In this document: piece after piece, positions 21,554 to 32,880 of the stretch
How positions within the stretch are numbered: the first letter of the stretch is position 1
How the letters are laid out: every line of letters starts with the position of its first letter
NCBI GenBank assembly: GCA_947471745.1
Contig: CANJKZ010000010.1
Location: 7,706,001-7,770,000 of the forward strand
Length of the DNA stretch: 64,000 nt
From: Closterium sp. Naga37s-1
Taxonomy: Eukaryota > Streptophyta > Zygnematophyceae > Desmidiales > Closteriaceae
Direction: 5' to 3'
Program-made: the position numbers and the translations under genes
The notes under the pieces: model-generated
Seen by the model: the letters and a program-made list of their open reading frames with translations, nothing else
Told to the model about the DNA's origin: nothing
The model's database searches: none

Positions 21554-23164
21554 TCATTCCTTCCGCCCAAATGATCCCTTCCCCAGCACTCGACCATCAA
21601 CACATCCGCTCTCCAGGTTTGGAATATAATTGATTACCTCCCTTTCTTCATCCTCATAGCAGGGGCATGCAGTGATGACGAGAGTCCTGAGGCTGGTGAG
21701 ACAGCTCACCGACTCGAACAAGCCGATCAGGTTAGGGCAGTTACTCAAAGTCAGCCGCTGCAGCTGTTCAAGTTTCCCAAGCTCGTATGGAGTCTCAATC
21801 AGGTCTGGAAAGCCCATCACGACGAGCGATGTCAGATTTGAGAGATGGCAAAACGACGACGTGAGGGCCTCCTGATCCTCGCGGCTGCCCATACAACTGG
21901 CAGGCCAACCAAACGCAAGAGACGTGAGGCTGCTCCAATGCTGGGTGAGGGATAAAGGGACATCGACAACACCATCGCAGTAGGTGAAGGAGAAGGTGCG
22001 CAGACTGGAGAGCTTGGAGATGGTATCTGGAAGGTGAGAGAGACATTTCAGCTGGCTCAGTTCGAGATGCTCCAGCGACGACAGGCGATCCATCCTCTGT
22101 GGAAGGGCCCTAAGATCTGTGCAATTCCTTAGGACCAACATGCGGAGGTTAGAAAGGTTGCAGAGGGAATCAGATATCGTGTGGAAGCTATCGCAGTTTC
22201 TGATGGTTAGCGTCTTGAGAGAATTGAGGCCTGACACCGTTGTTGGAAGGGATGCAAAGCTACGACAATACACGATCTCAAGAACTTGTAAAGAAGGAAG
22301 ATGGAAAAAGGATTCCCGGAGTTCTAGGTCCATATTCTCATGTAAGTAAACCTCTCGGAGGTTCGGAAGCTGGCCGATGGTGTCAGGAAGAGTCTTCATA
22401 CCCTCCATTTCACGAACGGTGAGCTTGACCAATGACTTCAGCCCACAAAGGGAATCAGGTAGACGGTCGATCGATCCTTCATTTCTGAACACCTTCAGCT
22501 CGGCCAGCTTGGTGAGCTGGCCGAGTGATTCCGGGAGCTCGTCGCTCCACAGATTGGCGAGTGTCAGCTTTGTCAGGGACTTCAGCTCGTCGAATCTGTC
22601 GGGAAATTGAACGAAATTTACCATCAGATAGACCTCCTTCAAAGATGAAAGGTCGAAGAAGGATGGTGGCATATCACAACTGCCTTCGTAGACCGTCATC
22701 ATGGTAAGCGAGAGGTACTGCAAAGCAGTGCAGCCTCTGAAAAGGCTACCTGCACCTTCGTACGTCATACCTTCTCGCCAACCGTTGTCCAGGTCAAGAT
22801 GAATTAACCTGGGACAGACCGAACCTAAGCCCCAGAGAAAGTCGTCATCGTCCGGGTCGAGAACGCACTTATTGATCGTGAGAGATGTTAAGTGTCTGAA
22901 GCGGGAAAGAGAGTCCAGGAGGCCAGAATCTGCAGTAAGGCGAGGCGGACTGTTGGCGATCGACGTTTGGGCAAGGTAAGCGAGGCGATTCCAACGTTTA
23001 CAGACCAAAGCGTGATTGAAGTAGCTGGGTGACTGCTTGTTCAAACAACGGAAGATGAGGCAAATGAGGTCGCGCGGTAACTGATTTAACGACACTCGCA
23101 TCTTAATTCTACGAGGACTCGACACCAAGGTTCGGGACGATGGATCCGTTCCAGCTTGAGACAT
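21554..23164 (-). CDS. F-box/leucine-rich repeat protein 1
   Basis: Single-exon frame of 536 residues starting MSQAGTD. Residues 24-68 form an F-box (LNQLPRDLICLIFRCLNKQ, then ALVCKRWNRLAYL), the module that docks to Skp1 in SCF ubiquitin ligases. It is followed by about 17 leucine-rich repeats of the 23-24-residue plant/disease-resistance-like type (LPDTIGQLPNLREVYL, LCNLSNLRMLVLRNC). These presumably bind the target, which is unknown. The C-terminus PNLESGCVDGRVLGKGSFG is shared by all paralogues here. The start was chosen because the next upstream Met in frame has no counterpart in the other copies. Two further full copies and one partial copy lie at 44503, 49792 and 51627. No signal peptide or membrane segment. 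Confidence 0.87.
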   Translation of the reverse strand: MSQAGTDPSSRTLVSSPRRIKMRVSLNQLPRDLICLIFRCLNKQSPSYFNHALVCKRWNRLAYLAQTSIANSPPRLTADSGLLDSLSRFRHLTSLTINKCVLDPDDDDFLWGLGSVCPRLIHLDLDNGWREGMTYEGAGSLFRGCTALQYLSLTMMTVYEGSCDMPPSFFDLSSLKEVYLMVNFVQFPDRFDELKSLTKLTLANLWSDELPESLGQLTKLAELKVFRNEGSIDRLPDSLCGLKSLVKLTVREMEGMKTLPDTIGQLPNLREVYLHENMDLELRESFFHLPSLQVLEIVYCRSFASLPTTVSGLNSLKTLTIRNCDSFHTISDSLCNLSNLRMLVLRNCTDLRALPQRMDRLSSLEHLELSQLKCLSHLPDTISKLSSLRTFSFTYCDGVVDVPLSLTQHWSSLTSLAFGWPASCMGSREDQEALTSSFCHLSNLTSLVVMGFPDLIETPYELGKLEQLQRLTLSNCPNLIGLFESVSCLTSLRTLVITACPCYEDEEREVINYIPNLESGCVDGRVLGKGSFGRKE

Positions 23165-23212
23165 TGTTCGCAAGCTGCAGTGAGCTACGGTAAAACTACG
23201 GAAATAGAGCAA

Positions 23213-23715
23213 CTAGAGTCGATCGCACGTTGCTGCTAGCCATGATAAACTTACGGATTGGGAAACTCGAGTCATGTGTAATGGAGTAGAAACGTTGGTG
23301 AAGGCAGGATATGGAGGAAGGGAGCTTGCTTGCTTCATTGTGACCGTTGGAGTGGATGACCGTTTGGCTCTCACTGGTAACTGGTCCCTGGTACTGTAGC
23401 TCGGAAGAAGCTATTCGTGACTGTTTGTGCTCTTGTGACTGTTCGTGCTCGCGGTGCTCGTGTCAGTGGGATTCGCTGCTGTGGTTTCGCTAGCTTTTGT
23501 TACCCGAATTTAGCAGCTTCTCGTCTCGGGTTTTGCGAGTCGACGACGTTACCAAAGCTCGTGGCAAAAGTAAAGTCGGTGGAACAGCTGTTCGTCATGT
23601 CTAAATTTCGCTCCTCGCCAATGAACTGAAATGGATGTACTTCAGCCACACTTCTCGTCACATTCAGAGTAGCAGCTCCTCCTACGATCACCACTGCCTA
23701 ATTTCTGAGTACCTC
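23213..23715. other. Interval between divergent F-box/LRR gene and nucleoside hydrolase
   Basis: Expected to hold the minus-strand F-box gene promoter. Weak similarity to the sequence before the first nucleoside hydrolase fragment (6720-6890) suggests that the duplication included some upstream DNA. Confidence 0.4.
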
Positions 23716-26700
23716 ATGGCGCCAGACGCGCCTGCTCCGATTGATGTTATTATTAACGCGTCTCCGGGCATAGGTGGGTCAGTGCTGTGTCGTGAATCGC
23801 TATCACACCGATGCGGTCACCGATAAGGCACAGCAGGGCTGTTTCGCTTCGGCGCAGCTGGACGCTATGATCGTGCAAGAATAAATAAATAAATTTTATA
23901 TAAATATAAAAAATCCAAGCCACGCTTGTCCTTCTCCGAATATAGTTTATCCTGCTTGGCTAGCTTATGAAGTCGCAAATATATTCTTTCTTCACATCTG
24001 GAGCACCAACTTCACCACCTCAGGATCTTCCGTAGTCTCAGCGAGCCTTCTCCTTTCCGTCAATCACTCTGCTGTCTCTCGCGCCTACATTTGGCTATCT
24101 GCTCGACGTACACTTCCCTCACACATCTCTTTTTCCCCTCCTCCTTCTCCACCGCTCCCCTCTGCCATCCAGACGACGCTTTGGCCATTCTCGCCGCTTT
24201 GAAGTGCCAATCTATTCGTGTGCTTGGTATCGCCACGTCATTCAGCCACTATGTGACGTGTGAAGCTGCCACACGCAACGCTCGAGGCCTGGTGGGTTCA
24301 CTGTGCCTCATCCTTTATAAGGATCCCTCATCCTTTATAAGGATCCCTCATCCTTTATAAGGATCTCTCATCCTTTATAAGGATCCCTCATCCTTTGCGA
24401 AGATCTTCTCATTGTTTTTGGAACATTGGTGGTTGAGTCAGTATTATGTATATACTACAATTCTGTTCCTTCACGCATGTTGTGTTTACCTTAACCACCG
24501 ATGTCATGTCCTCTAGGTTCGGCAAAAAAGCTTCTCAATGTTATTTTTTCTTCCACACAAATTCCTTTCCCCCATTTTCCTACAGCGATGCCCCTTATTT
24601 CCCTCTTGCCTTCCCTCTTTTCCTTCCTATTCTTCCTCTCCTCTTCCTGCTCCCCCACCTCCCCTCCCAATTTTTCCCACCCATCATTCCCCTCCTCTTC
24701 CCGCGCTTTTCCCGCAACCCCCATCCTGCTTCTCCCCATCTCCCTCACCCACTCTCCTCCAGTGCATAGCAGCAGGTCGCCCAGACACACCTGTGGTTCA
24801 GGGCGCCACAGCACCACTCTCAACCACACCAACTCCAGCACTATGCCCAGTATGTTGCCGCTTCATCCTTGCTCCTTCTTTTTCCCCTCCCCCCACTATC
24901 GAATTTCTCTGTTCTTGCACACAAACTTGTTCCTTTCCTTTCCTCCCCCCCACTCCATCTACCAAACCCGCCTTTCCTCCCGTCGCCGATGCTTTCGTTT
25001 GCTTCCTTCCAAGACACTCCTAGTGTGTTTTCTCGCTAGTGTCCTCCCACCCGCCCTATTGAATTTCCTGTTCTGCATTCCAAGCTTTCACTATCAGCCA
25101 CCGCCGCCGCCACCACCACCACCCCCACCACCGCACCGCCGCTGCTGCTGCCGTCACCACCACCACAACCATCACCACCTGGCTGCCCACCGTGTCTCCC
25201 CTTTTCTTCCTCTCGCTTTCTCATCAACAGCCAAACGCCCCCGAGGCTAGTGGAACCAGCACCAGTGGCAGCAGCAGCAGGCCTAGCGCACCCTCCCTGC
25301 CTGCCTGCTCCTCGTTTCTGGGCCCTGACGGTTTGGCGGGAGTGCAACTGCCAGCAGCAACTCCCGCACTCCAACGGGATGACCCCGCGAATGGCATCAC
25401 TGATACCTTAGCTTCCACTCATGCTTCCACTGCTGCTACTGGTGCGGATGGAGAGGGGAGGGTCGGGGGAGAGCAGGGGGCGGAGCGGAGGGCGTGGGAG
25501 TGGATGTGTGAGGAGGTGGCGAGGAGGCCCGGGCAGATCAGCATCATTCAGTTGGGGCCCATGACCAACCTCGCCCGGGTGAGTGTGCTTTGCATGCGTG
25601 CGTGCCGTTGCACCGAGGTCACGGTTGTGTTGAGTCGACTTGAAGGGAGGCTGGTAAGAGAAGAGAAGAGACCAGGAAGAGCAGATTATTTAGGTACGGC
25701 TGGAACACCTAACCAACCTTGCCCACGCAGGTGCTTGCAGCAGTCCGTGACTCCTCCTGCCCACACATCCCATATCCTCCCTCCCCACGTCTCCCTCACC
25801 TCCCTCACCTCCCTCACCTCCCTCACCTCCCTCACCTCCCTCACCTCCCTTTCCTCCCTCACCTCCCTCACCTCCCTTTCCTCCCTCGTCTCTCTCATTG
25901 CCCTCACCTCCGTCTCCTCCCTCCCCTCGCTACTCTGCTCGTCTCCCTTCCCGAATCCCACGCATCCCTGACACAGTGCAGGCCCTATCCGAGCGTCTGC
26001 TCTAGCATCAGAGCTGGTGTGGGTGTTTCTTCGCCCACTTGCTCCACCCAGTGCCCACCCTCACCTCCCCCTCCCCGCTTTCCTCCACCATCCGCCCTTC
26101 CTCCTCCCTCGCTTCTTCCCGCCTTGCTCCCACCAGGCCCTCTCCCATCGCCCCTCGCTAGCATCAGAGCTGGCGGGCATCTGGGTGGTGGGGGGTTCAT
26201 TCTTCGCCCACTTGCACCACCCACTGCTGGCCCCCACCTCCCCCCTTCCCCTCACCAGGCCCTCTCCCATCGCCCCTCACTAGCATCCGAGATGGCGGGC
26301 ATCTGGGTGGTGGGGGGTTCATTCTTTGCCAGTGGTGATGTTAACGCGGCTGCTGAAGAAAACGTGAGTGCTGGGGGCGAAGGGTATTGGGGGGAGTGGG
26401 GGGTGGCAGGAGGGAGGTGCAGCGAAGGGGGAAAGAAAGGGAAGGGCGATGGGATAGCTCGATATTGTTGGGAGGGAGAGAGAGTGTGTGTAAGGTTGGG
26501 GGAGGAAGAGCGGACCGGTTGACCATTGAGGAAAAGCGTGAGGGGATGACAATCTTGACTTACGCTGGCTCTTGCTTTTGCTCTTGCTCGTGCCCTTGCA
26601 CTTCCTCTTCCCCTTCCTCTATCTCCAGACTCCAACTATGCATGTATCTTCATATCTTCTCTTGAGACGTCTCAAAAGTCCCTCGCACTTCCTCTTCCCC

Positions 26701-29637
26701 TTCCTCTATCTCCAAACTCCAACTATGCATAGTTTACGCCTCCAACAGTGCTCATATCTTCTCCCCCCAGAGCATTGCACGTGCGTGCAGATCCCGAGGT
26801 TGTTTTAACCGTGTTTGGGGATTAGGCCTCTCCCCTCGCCTCTCCCCGCTGCTACCCTTGCCGCTCCCCTCTTTGCAGATCTCGAGGCAGGGGACCAGAT
26901 GCTGACATGACAGGGGGGCACCAACATCCGCTAGTGCTGACACTCCTCTCCTCCGCCCCTCTCTGCCCCTCTCTGTCCCCCTTTGCTTTGCTCCCCTCTG
27001 CCCCCATCCGCCCCTCTACCCCCCCCTCTCCACGGCAGGTGTTTGCAGACCCCTTGGCAGCGGATCAGGTGCTGACAAGTGGCGCCAACATCCCTTTCAC
27101 TCCACCCCTCTCCACCCCTCTCCGCCCCTCTCCGCCCCTCTCTGCCCCCCCTGCATGGCAGGTGTTTGCAGACCCTGAGGCAGCAGATCAGGTGCTGACA
27201 AGTGGCGCCAACATCCACGTGCTGGGACTCAACGTCACCACACAGGTCACACTCACAGGTCAGCTGTGCATGCTCTTAGACTAGTTACTTATCGGACCGG
27301 TGAGGGCCTAGGGCGGTGTGTTAAGGGCAGCAGCCCAGGTGCTGACGAGTGGCGCCAGCATCTATGTGCTGGGAGGGACTCAACGTCACCACACAGGTCA
27401 CACTCACAGGTGCGTTGGTTGGTGTGCTGGAGCTGTGCATGTTCCTAGACGAGCTACTTATCACACCAGTGAGGGCCGAGGGCGGTGTGTTAAGGGCCAG
27501 CATCCCAGGTGCTGACGAGTGGTGCCAGCATCCCAGGTGCTGACGAGTGGAGCCAGCATCACTCACAGGTGTGTTGCGAGTCGTTCCTTCCTTAACAACG
27601 TGCATGCTACCACGCGCGTTGCACCCACTCACTGGTGTCATTTCTGATACGCATGCTACTAGAAGAGTCTCTTTATAGCACCAGTAGGGGGCCAGACAGA
27701 CCAGGCCAGTGTGGTACGGTCATCAGATCGGGTGCTGCTGACGTGTTGACTTTGATTCGACTCAAAAGTCACGCCAGTAGGGGACCAGGCCAGGCCAGTG
27801 TGGTACGGCCAACAGATCAGGGTGCTGCTGACTGGCGTGTGGCGCCAAGCCAACATCAACGTGCTGAGGCTGAGGCTCAGGCTGAGGCTGAGGCTCATCT
27901 CATCGTTACGTTTGAGGCGCCTCAAAGCTGGGGCTCATCGTTTCCACTCGTACCGCACTTGAAGTTGCCTAGAAAGGCGCCTCAATAACGTGCCTCACGT
28001 ACGGGCAACCATCAGCATTCGTAATGCCCCTTCCCTATCTCCATGCCTCCCTCACACCCCTTCTGCCTGCCCCTTATGACCTCCTCTTCTGCTCCTTCAT
28101 TCGAAACACACCTCCCTTCCTTCTCACCCCTTCTGCTTGCCCCTTTTGCTCTCTTCTTCTGCTCCTTCATCCGAACCGCCCCTCCCTCCCCTCTCGCCCC
28201 TTCTGCGCGCCAGGCACACACCTTGCCTCCCTGTGCACCCGAGACACGGCAGCCCCTCCAGCAGCAGGGGAGAGCGAGCACGGCACTGCGTCCTCAGTAG
28301 CAGTGGCGTCTGTGGAGGCAGATAAGAGCGGGAGCCAGCATGCAGCCTCGCCCTCACCAGCAGCGTCCCTGGTGGCACGTCTGGTGCAGGCATACAGGGC
28401 CCACCACCAGCAGTCCGACCACATGGATGGTGCGTGGGGTGTGGTGGATTGTGGTGGATTGTGGTGGATTGTGGTGGATTGAGTGCGCTTCACACTTCTT
28501 TAGCGTCACTTCGCCGCACCCCCTCGTTCTTACATCTCGCCGTTGCTTTGCCTTTTGTGTTCTCATTCACCTCCCTGTGTTCCGCCTTCCAGGAATTTTT
28601 CTGCATGACGCCTGTGCAGTGGCAGCGATCACAGCGCCCTCACTTTTCTCCTTCAAGCGAGGCAGCGTGCGTGTGGAGAGCACCGGGGTGGGCCGGGGAT
28701 GCACTCTCATGGACTACTCGCTGAAAAAGTAAGCGAAATATGCTCTTGGTATCGGCACAATCATAGCCCCCGCTCTCCTCCTTCAAGCGTGGCAGCGTGC
28801 TAGTGGGGAGCAGAGCACTGGTGTGAGCTGGGGATGCACGCTCATGGACTACTTTGTAACAAGTGAGTGACTTTATCTTTGAGGTGTATGTTCAGTAGTG
28901 TGTGTATGTTCTGCTCAAGATGTAAGCAGCTCTATCTTTGAGGTTCAAGTTTGGCAGTGTGTGGGTCGAGAGCATTGGAGCAGGCAGGGGATGCACTCTC
29001 ATGGACTACTCGCTCAAGAAGTGAGCGACTTAATCTTTCAGGTGCACGTTCCGCAGTGTGCGAGTCGAGAGCATTGGAGGCAGGGGGTGCACTCTTATGG
29101 ACTACCCGTTCAAGAAAGTGAGTGGTTCGATCATTGAGGTGTACGTTCAGTTATGTGTGTGTGTGTGGAGAGAGCACTGGGCTCAGCAACGTATGCATGC
29201 GTTGCATGCGTTCTTCTGGAACGACACACTCATGCTGGTGGGATGTAGCAGCAGCGGTCATAGACACTGCTCAAGTGTCAAGGGATGCAGCACAGGGTGC
29301 ATGCTGATGGGCCACTCACTCTCAACGAGTGCATGCTGGTGGACGTGTCGTTCCAGCAGAAAGCAGGGAGGGATGTAGCGTAGCAGCAGAGGTATTAGGG
29401 TCTGCTCAAGTGTCAAGGGATATGACAGAGGGTGCCACGCTGGCAGAGGTCAAGAAGCAAGTGAGCGTGGCTGTTACCGTCAATTTTGACAGGGTTGTTG
29501 CTGCAGTTAAAGACAGATGGCTTGCAGTGCATGATCATGGGCTAATGAGGGAGCTATGGCAGGATGGGTGGATTGATGAAGCAGTAATAGACAGGTCGAT
29601 CGGGAGCGCACTGCACGCTTCCGGTTCTTCTCGGTGA
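23716..29637 (+). CDS. Nucleoside hydrolase (inosine-uridine type, URH-like), many introns, repeated exons
   Basis: Ribohydrolase family that splits nucleosides into base and ribose. Exons supported by similarity: 23716-23773 (NASPGI), 24173-24291 (DDALAILAALKCQSIRVLGIA, TRNARGL), 24763-about 24850 (CIAAGRPDTPVVQG), about 25240-25578 (FLGPDGLAGVQLP, PGQISIIQLGPMTNLAR), 26259-26363 (WVVGGSFFASGDVNAAAEEN), about 27168-27246 (DPEAADQVLTSGANIHVLGLN), about 28215-28429 (LVQAYRAHHQQ), 28593-28728 (GIFLHDACAVAAI, RVESTG) and about 29421-29637 (VSVAVTVNFDRVV). The catalytic-region FLHD and DD are kept. The usual DxDPG box reads NASPG, so calcium binding may be lost, or the true first exon may lie elsewhere. 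Several exons exist in 3-6 tandem copies. Product viability is uncertain. Confidence 0.65.
24303..24395 (+). repeat. Palindromic tandem repeat (ATCCTTTATAAGGATCCCTC)
   Basis: Five adjoining copies of a 19-20-bp unit just inside the intron after exon 2 of the nucleoside hydrolase. The core ATCCTTTATAAGGAT is a perfect palindrome. The paralogous intron near 7540-7556 has a single degenerate unit (ctataaggatcctcattctt), so the array expanded in this copy only. Confidence 0.9.
25783..25935 (+). repeat. 9-bp CTCCCTCAC minisatellite in intron
   Basis: About 14 CTCCCTCAC/CTCCCTTTC units within the intron after exon 4. Low-complexity pyrimidine tract. Confidence 0.9.
25979..26363 (+). repeat. Triplicated nucleoside hydrolase exon 5
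   Basis: The exon encoding ALASELAGIWVVGGSFFA occurs three times, each after a CAG acceptor: from 25979 (short), 26138 (to about 26212) and 26259-26363. Only the last continues into ASGDVNAAAEEN and a GTGAGT donor. The first two are truncated duplicates. Confidence 0.85.
26878..27560 (+). repeat. Nucleoside hydrolase exon 6 in about six tandem copies
   Basis: Units beginning GCAG and reading CAGGTGCTGACAAGTGGCGC occur near 26878, 27040, 27163, 27336, 27505 and 27530. Each is separated by pyrimidine-rich or short spacer DNA. Only the 27163 unit encodes the complete segment ending NVTTQ before a GT. The others are shortened or frameshifted. Confidence 0.85.
28650..29160 (+). repeat. Nucleoside hydrolase exon 8 end repeated four to five times
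   Basis: The segment for FKRGSVRVESxGxGxGCTLMDY recurs near 28655, 28785, 28945, 29045 and (remnant) 29140. Copies have nucleotide identity in tgcactctcatggactact but accumulate frameshifts. The first copy continues the FLHD exon and is the likely functional one. Confidence 0.8.
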
Positions 29638-31424
29638 CGAATAGTGTTCGGGGCTCGTCTGAATGGGGTGTGGAAGTGGGTTTTTTGTTGTTCTGCCTCC
29701 CCCTTCCATCCGCGCACGTCGCACCCTCATTTTCAACATTTTCTGTTATCCCACCTGCCCCTACGTCCTCTCTCCGGCCTCCCATCAGTTGAAACGGCCC
29801 CAACCCATGGGTGGGGGGGGTGCCGCCAGTGCAAGTGCATTCTTAAGGCACCTACTTCAATGCACGTCCCTCCTTCCCTCCCGCCTCCCCGCCAGTTGGA
29901 ACGGCCCCAACCCATGGGTGGGGGTGCCGCCAGTGCAAGTGGCCATGGCTGTTGATGCTGCTGAGGTGGCAGCCACTATCACCCGACTGCTTTTGTCTGT
30001 CGGATGAAGCAAGTGGGCATGACTGCTGTTTATGCGCACGAATAAGCGAGCGTTTCAAAGCTGCGATGATAGCCAGAGTGTTGTCTGGAGGAAGAGGAGA
30101 GGAGGGAGGGAGGGGAAACAGAGAATTGAGGGAAATTGGAGAGACTGAGGAGCGAGGTTTACAAAAAATAATTCCAGAGCCTATTTGGAACTCAGTACAT
30201 GTTGAGAAAAGGCCTATTGGATGGCCCTGCGATGAAGAGAAGCAGATAGAAGGAGAATGTTTGCTGAGATCACATAATTTTCTGCAGATCACTCTGTATT
30301 TTGTAGCTGATGAGACGCTTCGAGTAGAGGAGTATATTAGCCGCTAAGATGGGACAACTAACACAAGGGATTAGGTACCATAAATAGTACTAATACAACT
30401 AATCTTGATTTACTATTGATGTACCATAAATCATGGCAAGAAACCAGAATTGACTTGAAATAATAATTTAATCCGTTAGGTTTACCTAGGTCATGTTTAC
30501 GCGTGGTGATCTGAAGCTGTAGATGGACAAATCATGTTTCCGCGAAAAGTACTCGTAACGCGCTGAACGAAACGGTTACACGAGTCGAATGCTCTACAAG
30601 AAACGCCACGAAAGCACGACCGCGAATCGAAGGCCGCGAAACCGAGGGCCCAGAAACCCGCCCCACTGGGAACCAACGCGTGAAAACAAAAGCGCAAAAA
30701 CCGAATCACGATCCCCGCACCCCAGTGCGTGCTCCATATCCATTCCATGGCGTCTCAAAGGCGCTTGTCCACGTGGGTCCGATACGGACCCACTAGACCA
30801 GCTCGCGAACCGCAGGGTGATCCAGTGGTGGACAGAACCAGTATGCGAGGAATAACCTCGTTATAGCGTTGAAACGGGGCCGCGGGTGGTCCGAACGACT
30901 CTGATTTTTATTCGCGTGTTTCACACGTCACGGAATGGTGAGTGAACACCAGGCAATAGAAAGAGGGTTCGTCGATACTGTGTAAATCTCAGAGGTTGTA
31001 CAGTCCGAGACGCGACAAAATCTTGCAGACCAGCTCGTGTCCGGTCCACGCCACGGCTGCCAGCCCAAAATTCCACACGCAATCACTTTGAAAACGCGGG
31101 AGACCCCGGGGTCACCCTCACGGGGTGACCCACAAGCTCCCCCTGTGTTACCTACAGCTCACCTAAAGACTGGCGACGTCAGCTCCAGTGGACCGCCTCG
31201 TGGGTCCGACGGACCAGCATGCCGGACCAAAGCATATAAACTGAGGTCGCGGACCAGGTCACATGAGACACGTCCTCAGCACGGATGTTACCAACCTGAC
31301 ACACATGAGGCAATGTTGTGTTCAAATGACATGACAAGCTCGCTCCTACAGTACTCATACATATCCTGCCTTCAGCGGAGGTATGTTGTACAACTCTCAG
31401 CATCTCAAAAATGCTGAACCATCT
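29638..31424. other. Interval with an inverted orphan nucleoside hydrolase exon
   Basis: Two copies of ggccccaacccatgggtggg lie near 29793 and 29902. On the minus strand at about 30084-30036 an exon-2-like piece reads NTLAIIAALKRSLIRAH, preceded by a pyrimidine tract and CAG. This is an inverted fragment of the gene to the left. A plus-strand open frame at about 30150-30347 ends FVADETLRVEEYISR and is not recognised. No gene is seen from 30348 to 31424. Confidence 0.5.
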
Positions 31425-32084
31425 GTTAAAGCCCAAGACCTGAATTACAAAAAAAAAATGGCAAACTGTGCACAGTTTGCCTACCGAACCCACAGTTGAC
31501 CTCCCGAGCCAGGCTGGTAACCAGAAAACGTCGCGCCACAAAATGACCGAGTCGTAGGGCAGAACAGGTCTGCTTGGCGAGAGTCCCAACCACCATTTCC
31601 TGAAGGAGGGTGGGCTCTGCCTGTGCACAGTTTGCAAAAAACTGTAATTCAGGAATGCTTGTGCGGCTAGTACGCGAAACTCGTAGATCATAGGCCAGAG
31701 GCAATTTCCTACCTACCACACTTAGTTTACCCTCATCCCAAGCGTGAAAGGCGCGAAGCGCATAATATTCCACACCGCGGTGAAATGGTGAACCTCAATT
31801 CCCCTCACATCGTCCTCCCCGTTGACGCACCGTCGCCCCCGCTTCCTCTGTTTCCCCGTCGCCATTGCCCTCCCGTCGCCCTTACCCCTCTCCCCTCCCG
31901 TCGCTTCCTCGTCAACGTCGTCGAGCCTCATTCCGACGCTTTTTTCACCACTCCGACCACCCTCTTTTTCCGTTGTCGTGTCCCCACCACTCCCCACTCT
32001 CCTGACAGGCGCGCCCACGTTTCCTTACTTGGGCATCGCCTTTCCGCAAACATCGCATTTGGCCCTATCGCTCACGCTTTCCCG

Positions 32085-32880
32085 CAACGTCGGTCACGCT
32101 TTCCCGCACCCTCGCTCACGCTTTCCCGCACCGTCGCTCACGCTTTCCCCTTGTCGCCACTCACGCATCCTCCTGCCTTACCCCACTCCCGGGGACACCG
32201 TCGCTCGCGCCTTCCCCCACCTTCTCTCACGCTTCCCCGCTCATCGCCCAGGCTTCATCCCACCCTCGCCCACGCTTCACCCCACCCTCGCCCAGGGTTC
32301 CCCCCACCGTCTCCCATGCTTCCCCCCACCGTCTCCCATGCTTCCCCCCACCGTCTCCCATGCTTCCCCCCACCGTCTCCCATGCTTCCCCCCACCGTCT
32401 CCCATGCTTCCCCCCACCGTCTCCCATGCTTCCCCCCACCGTCTCCCATGCTTCCCCCCACCGTCTCCCATGCTTCCCCCCACCGTCTCCCATGCTTCCC
32501 CCCACCGTCTCCCATGCTTCCCCCCACCGTCTCCCATGCTTCCCCCCACCCTCGCCCACGCTTCACCCCACCCTCGCCCAGGGTTCCCCCCACCGTCTCC
32601 CATGCTTCCCCCCACCGTCTCCCATGCTTCCCCCCACCGTCTCCCATGCTTCCCCCCACCGTCTCCCATGCTTCCCCCCACCCTCGCCCACGCTTCACCC
32701 CACCCTCGCCCAGGGTTCCCCCCACCGTCTCCCATGCTTCCCCCCACCGTCTCCCATGCTTCCCCCCACCGTCTCCCATGCTTCCCCCCACCGTCTCCCA
32801 CGCTTCCCCCCACCGTCGCCCACGTTTCCCCCCACCCTCGCCCACGCTTCCCCCCACCATCGCCCACGTTTCCCCCCACC
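32085..32880 (+). repeat. C-rich 22-bp minisatellite (left arm)
   Basis: More than 30 units of CCGTCTCCCATGCTTCCCCC-type sequence with 22-bp period. It includes three copies of a higher-order variant (CCCTCGCCCACGCTTCACCC, then CCCAGGGTTC). Because 22 is not a multiple of three, it creates long spurious open frames in several phases; I do not call them genes. Confidence 0.95.
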
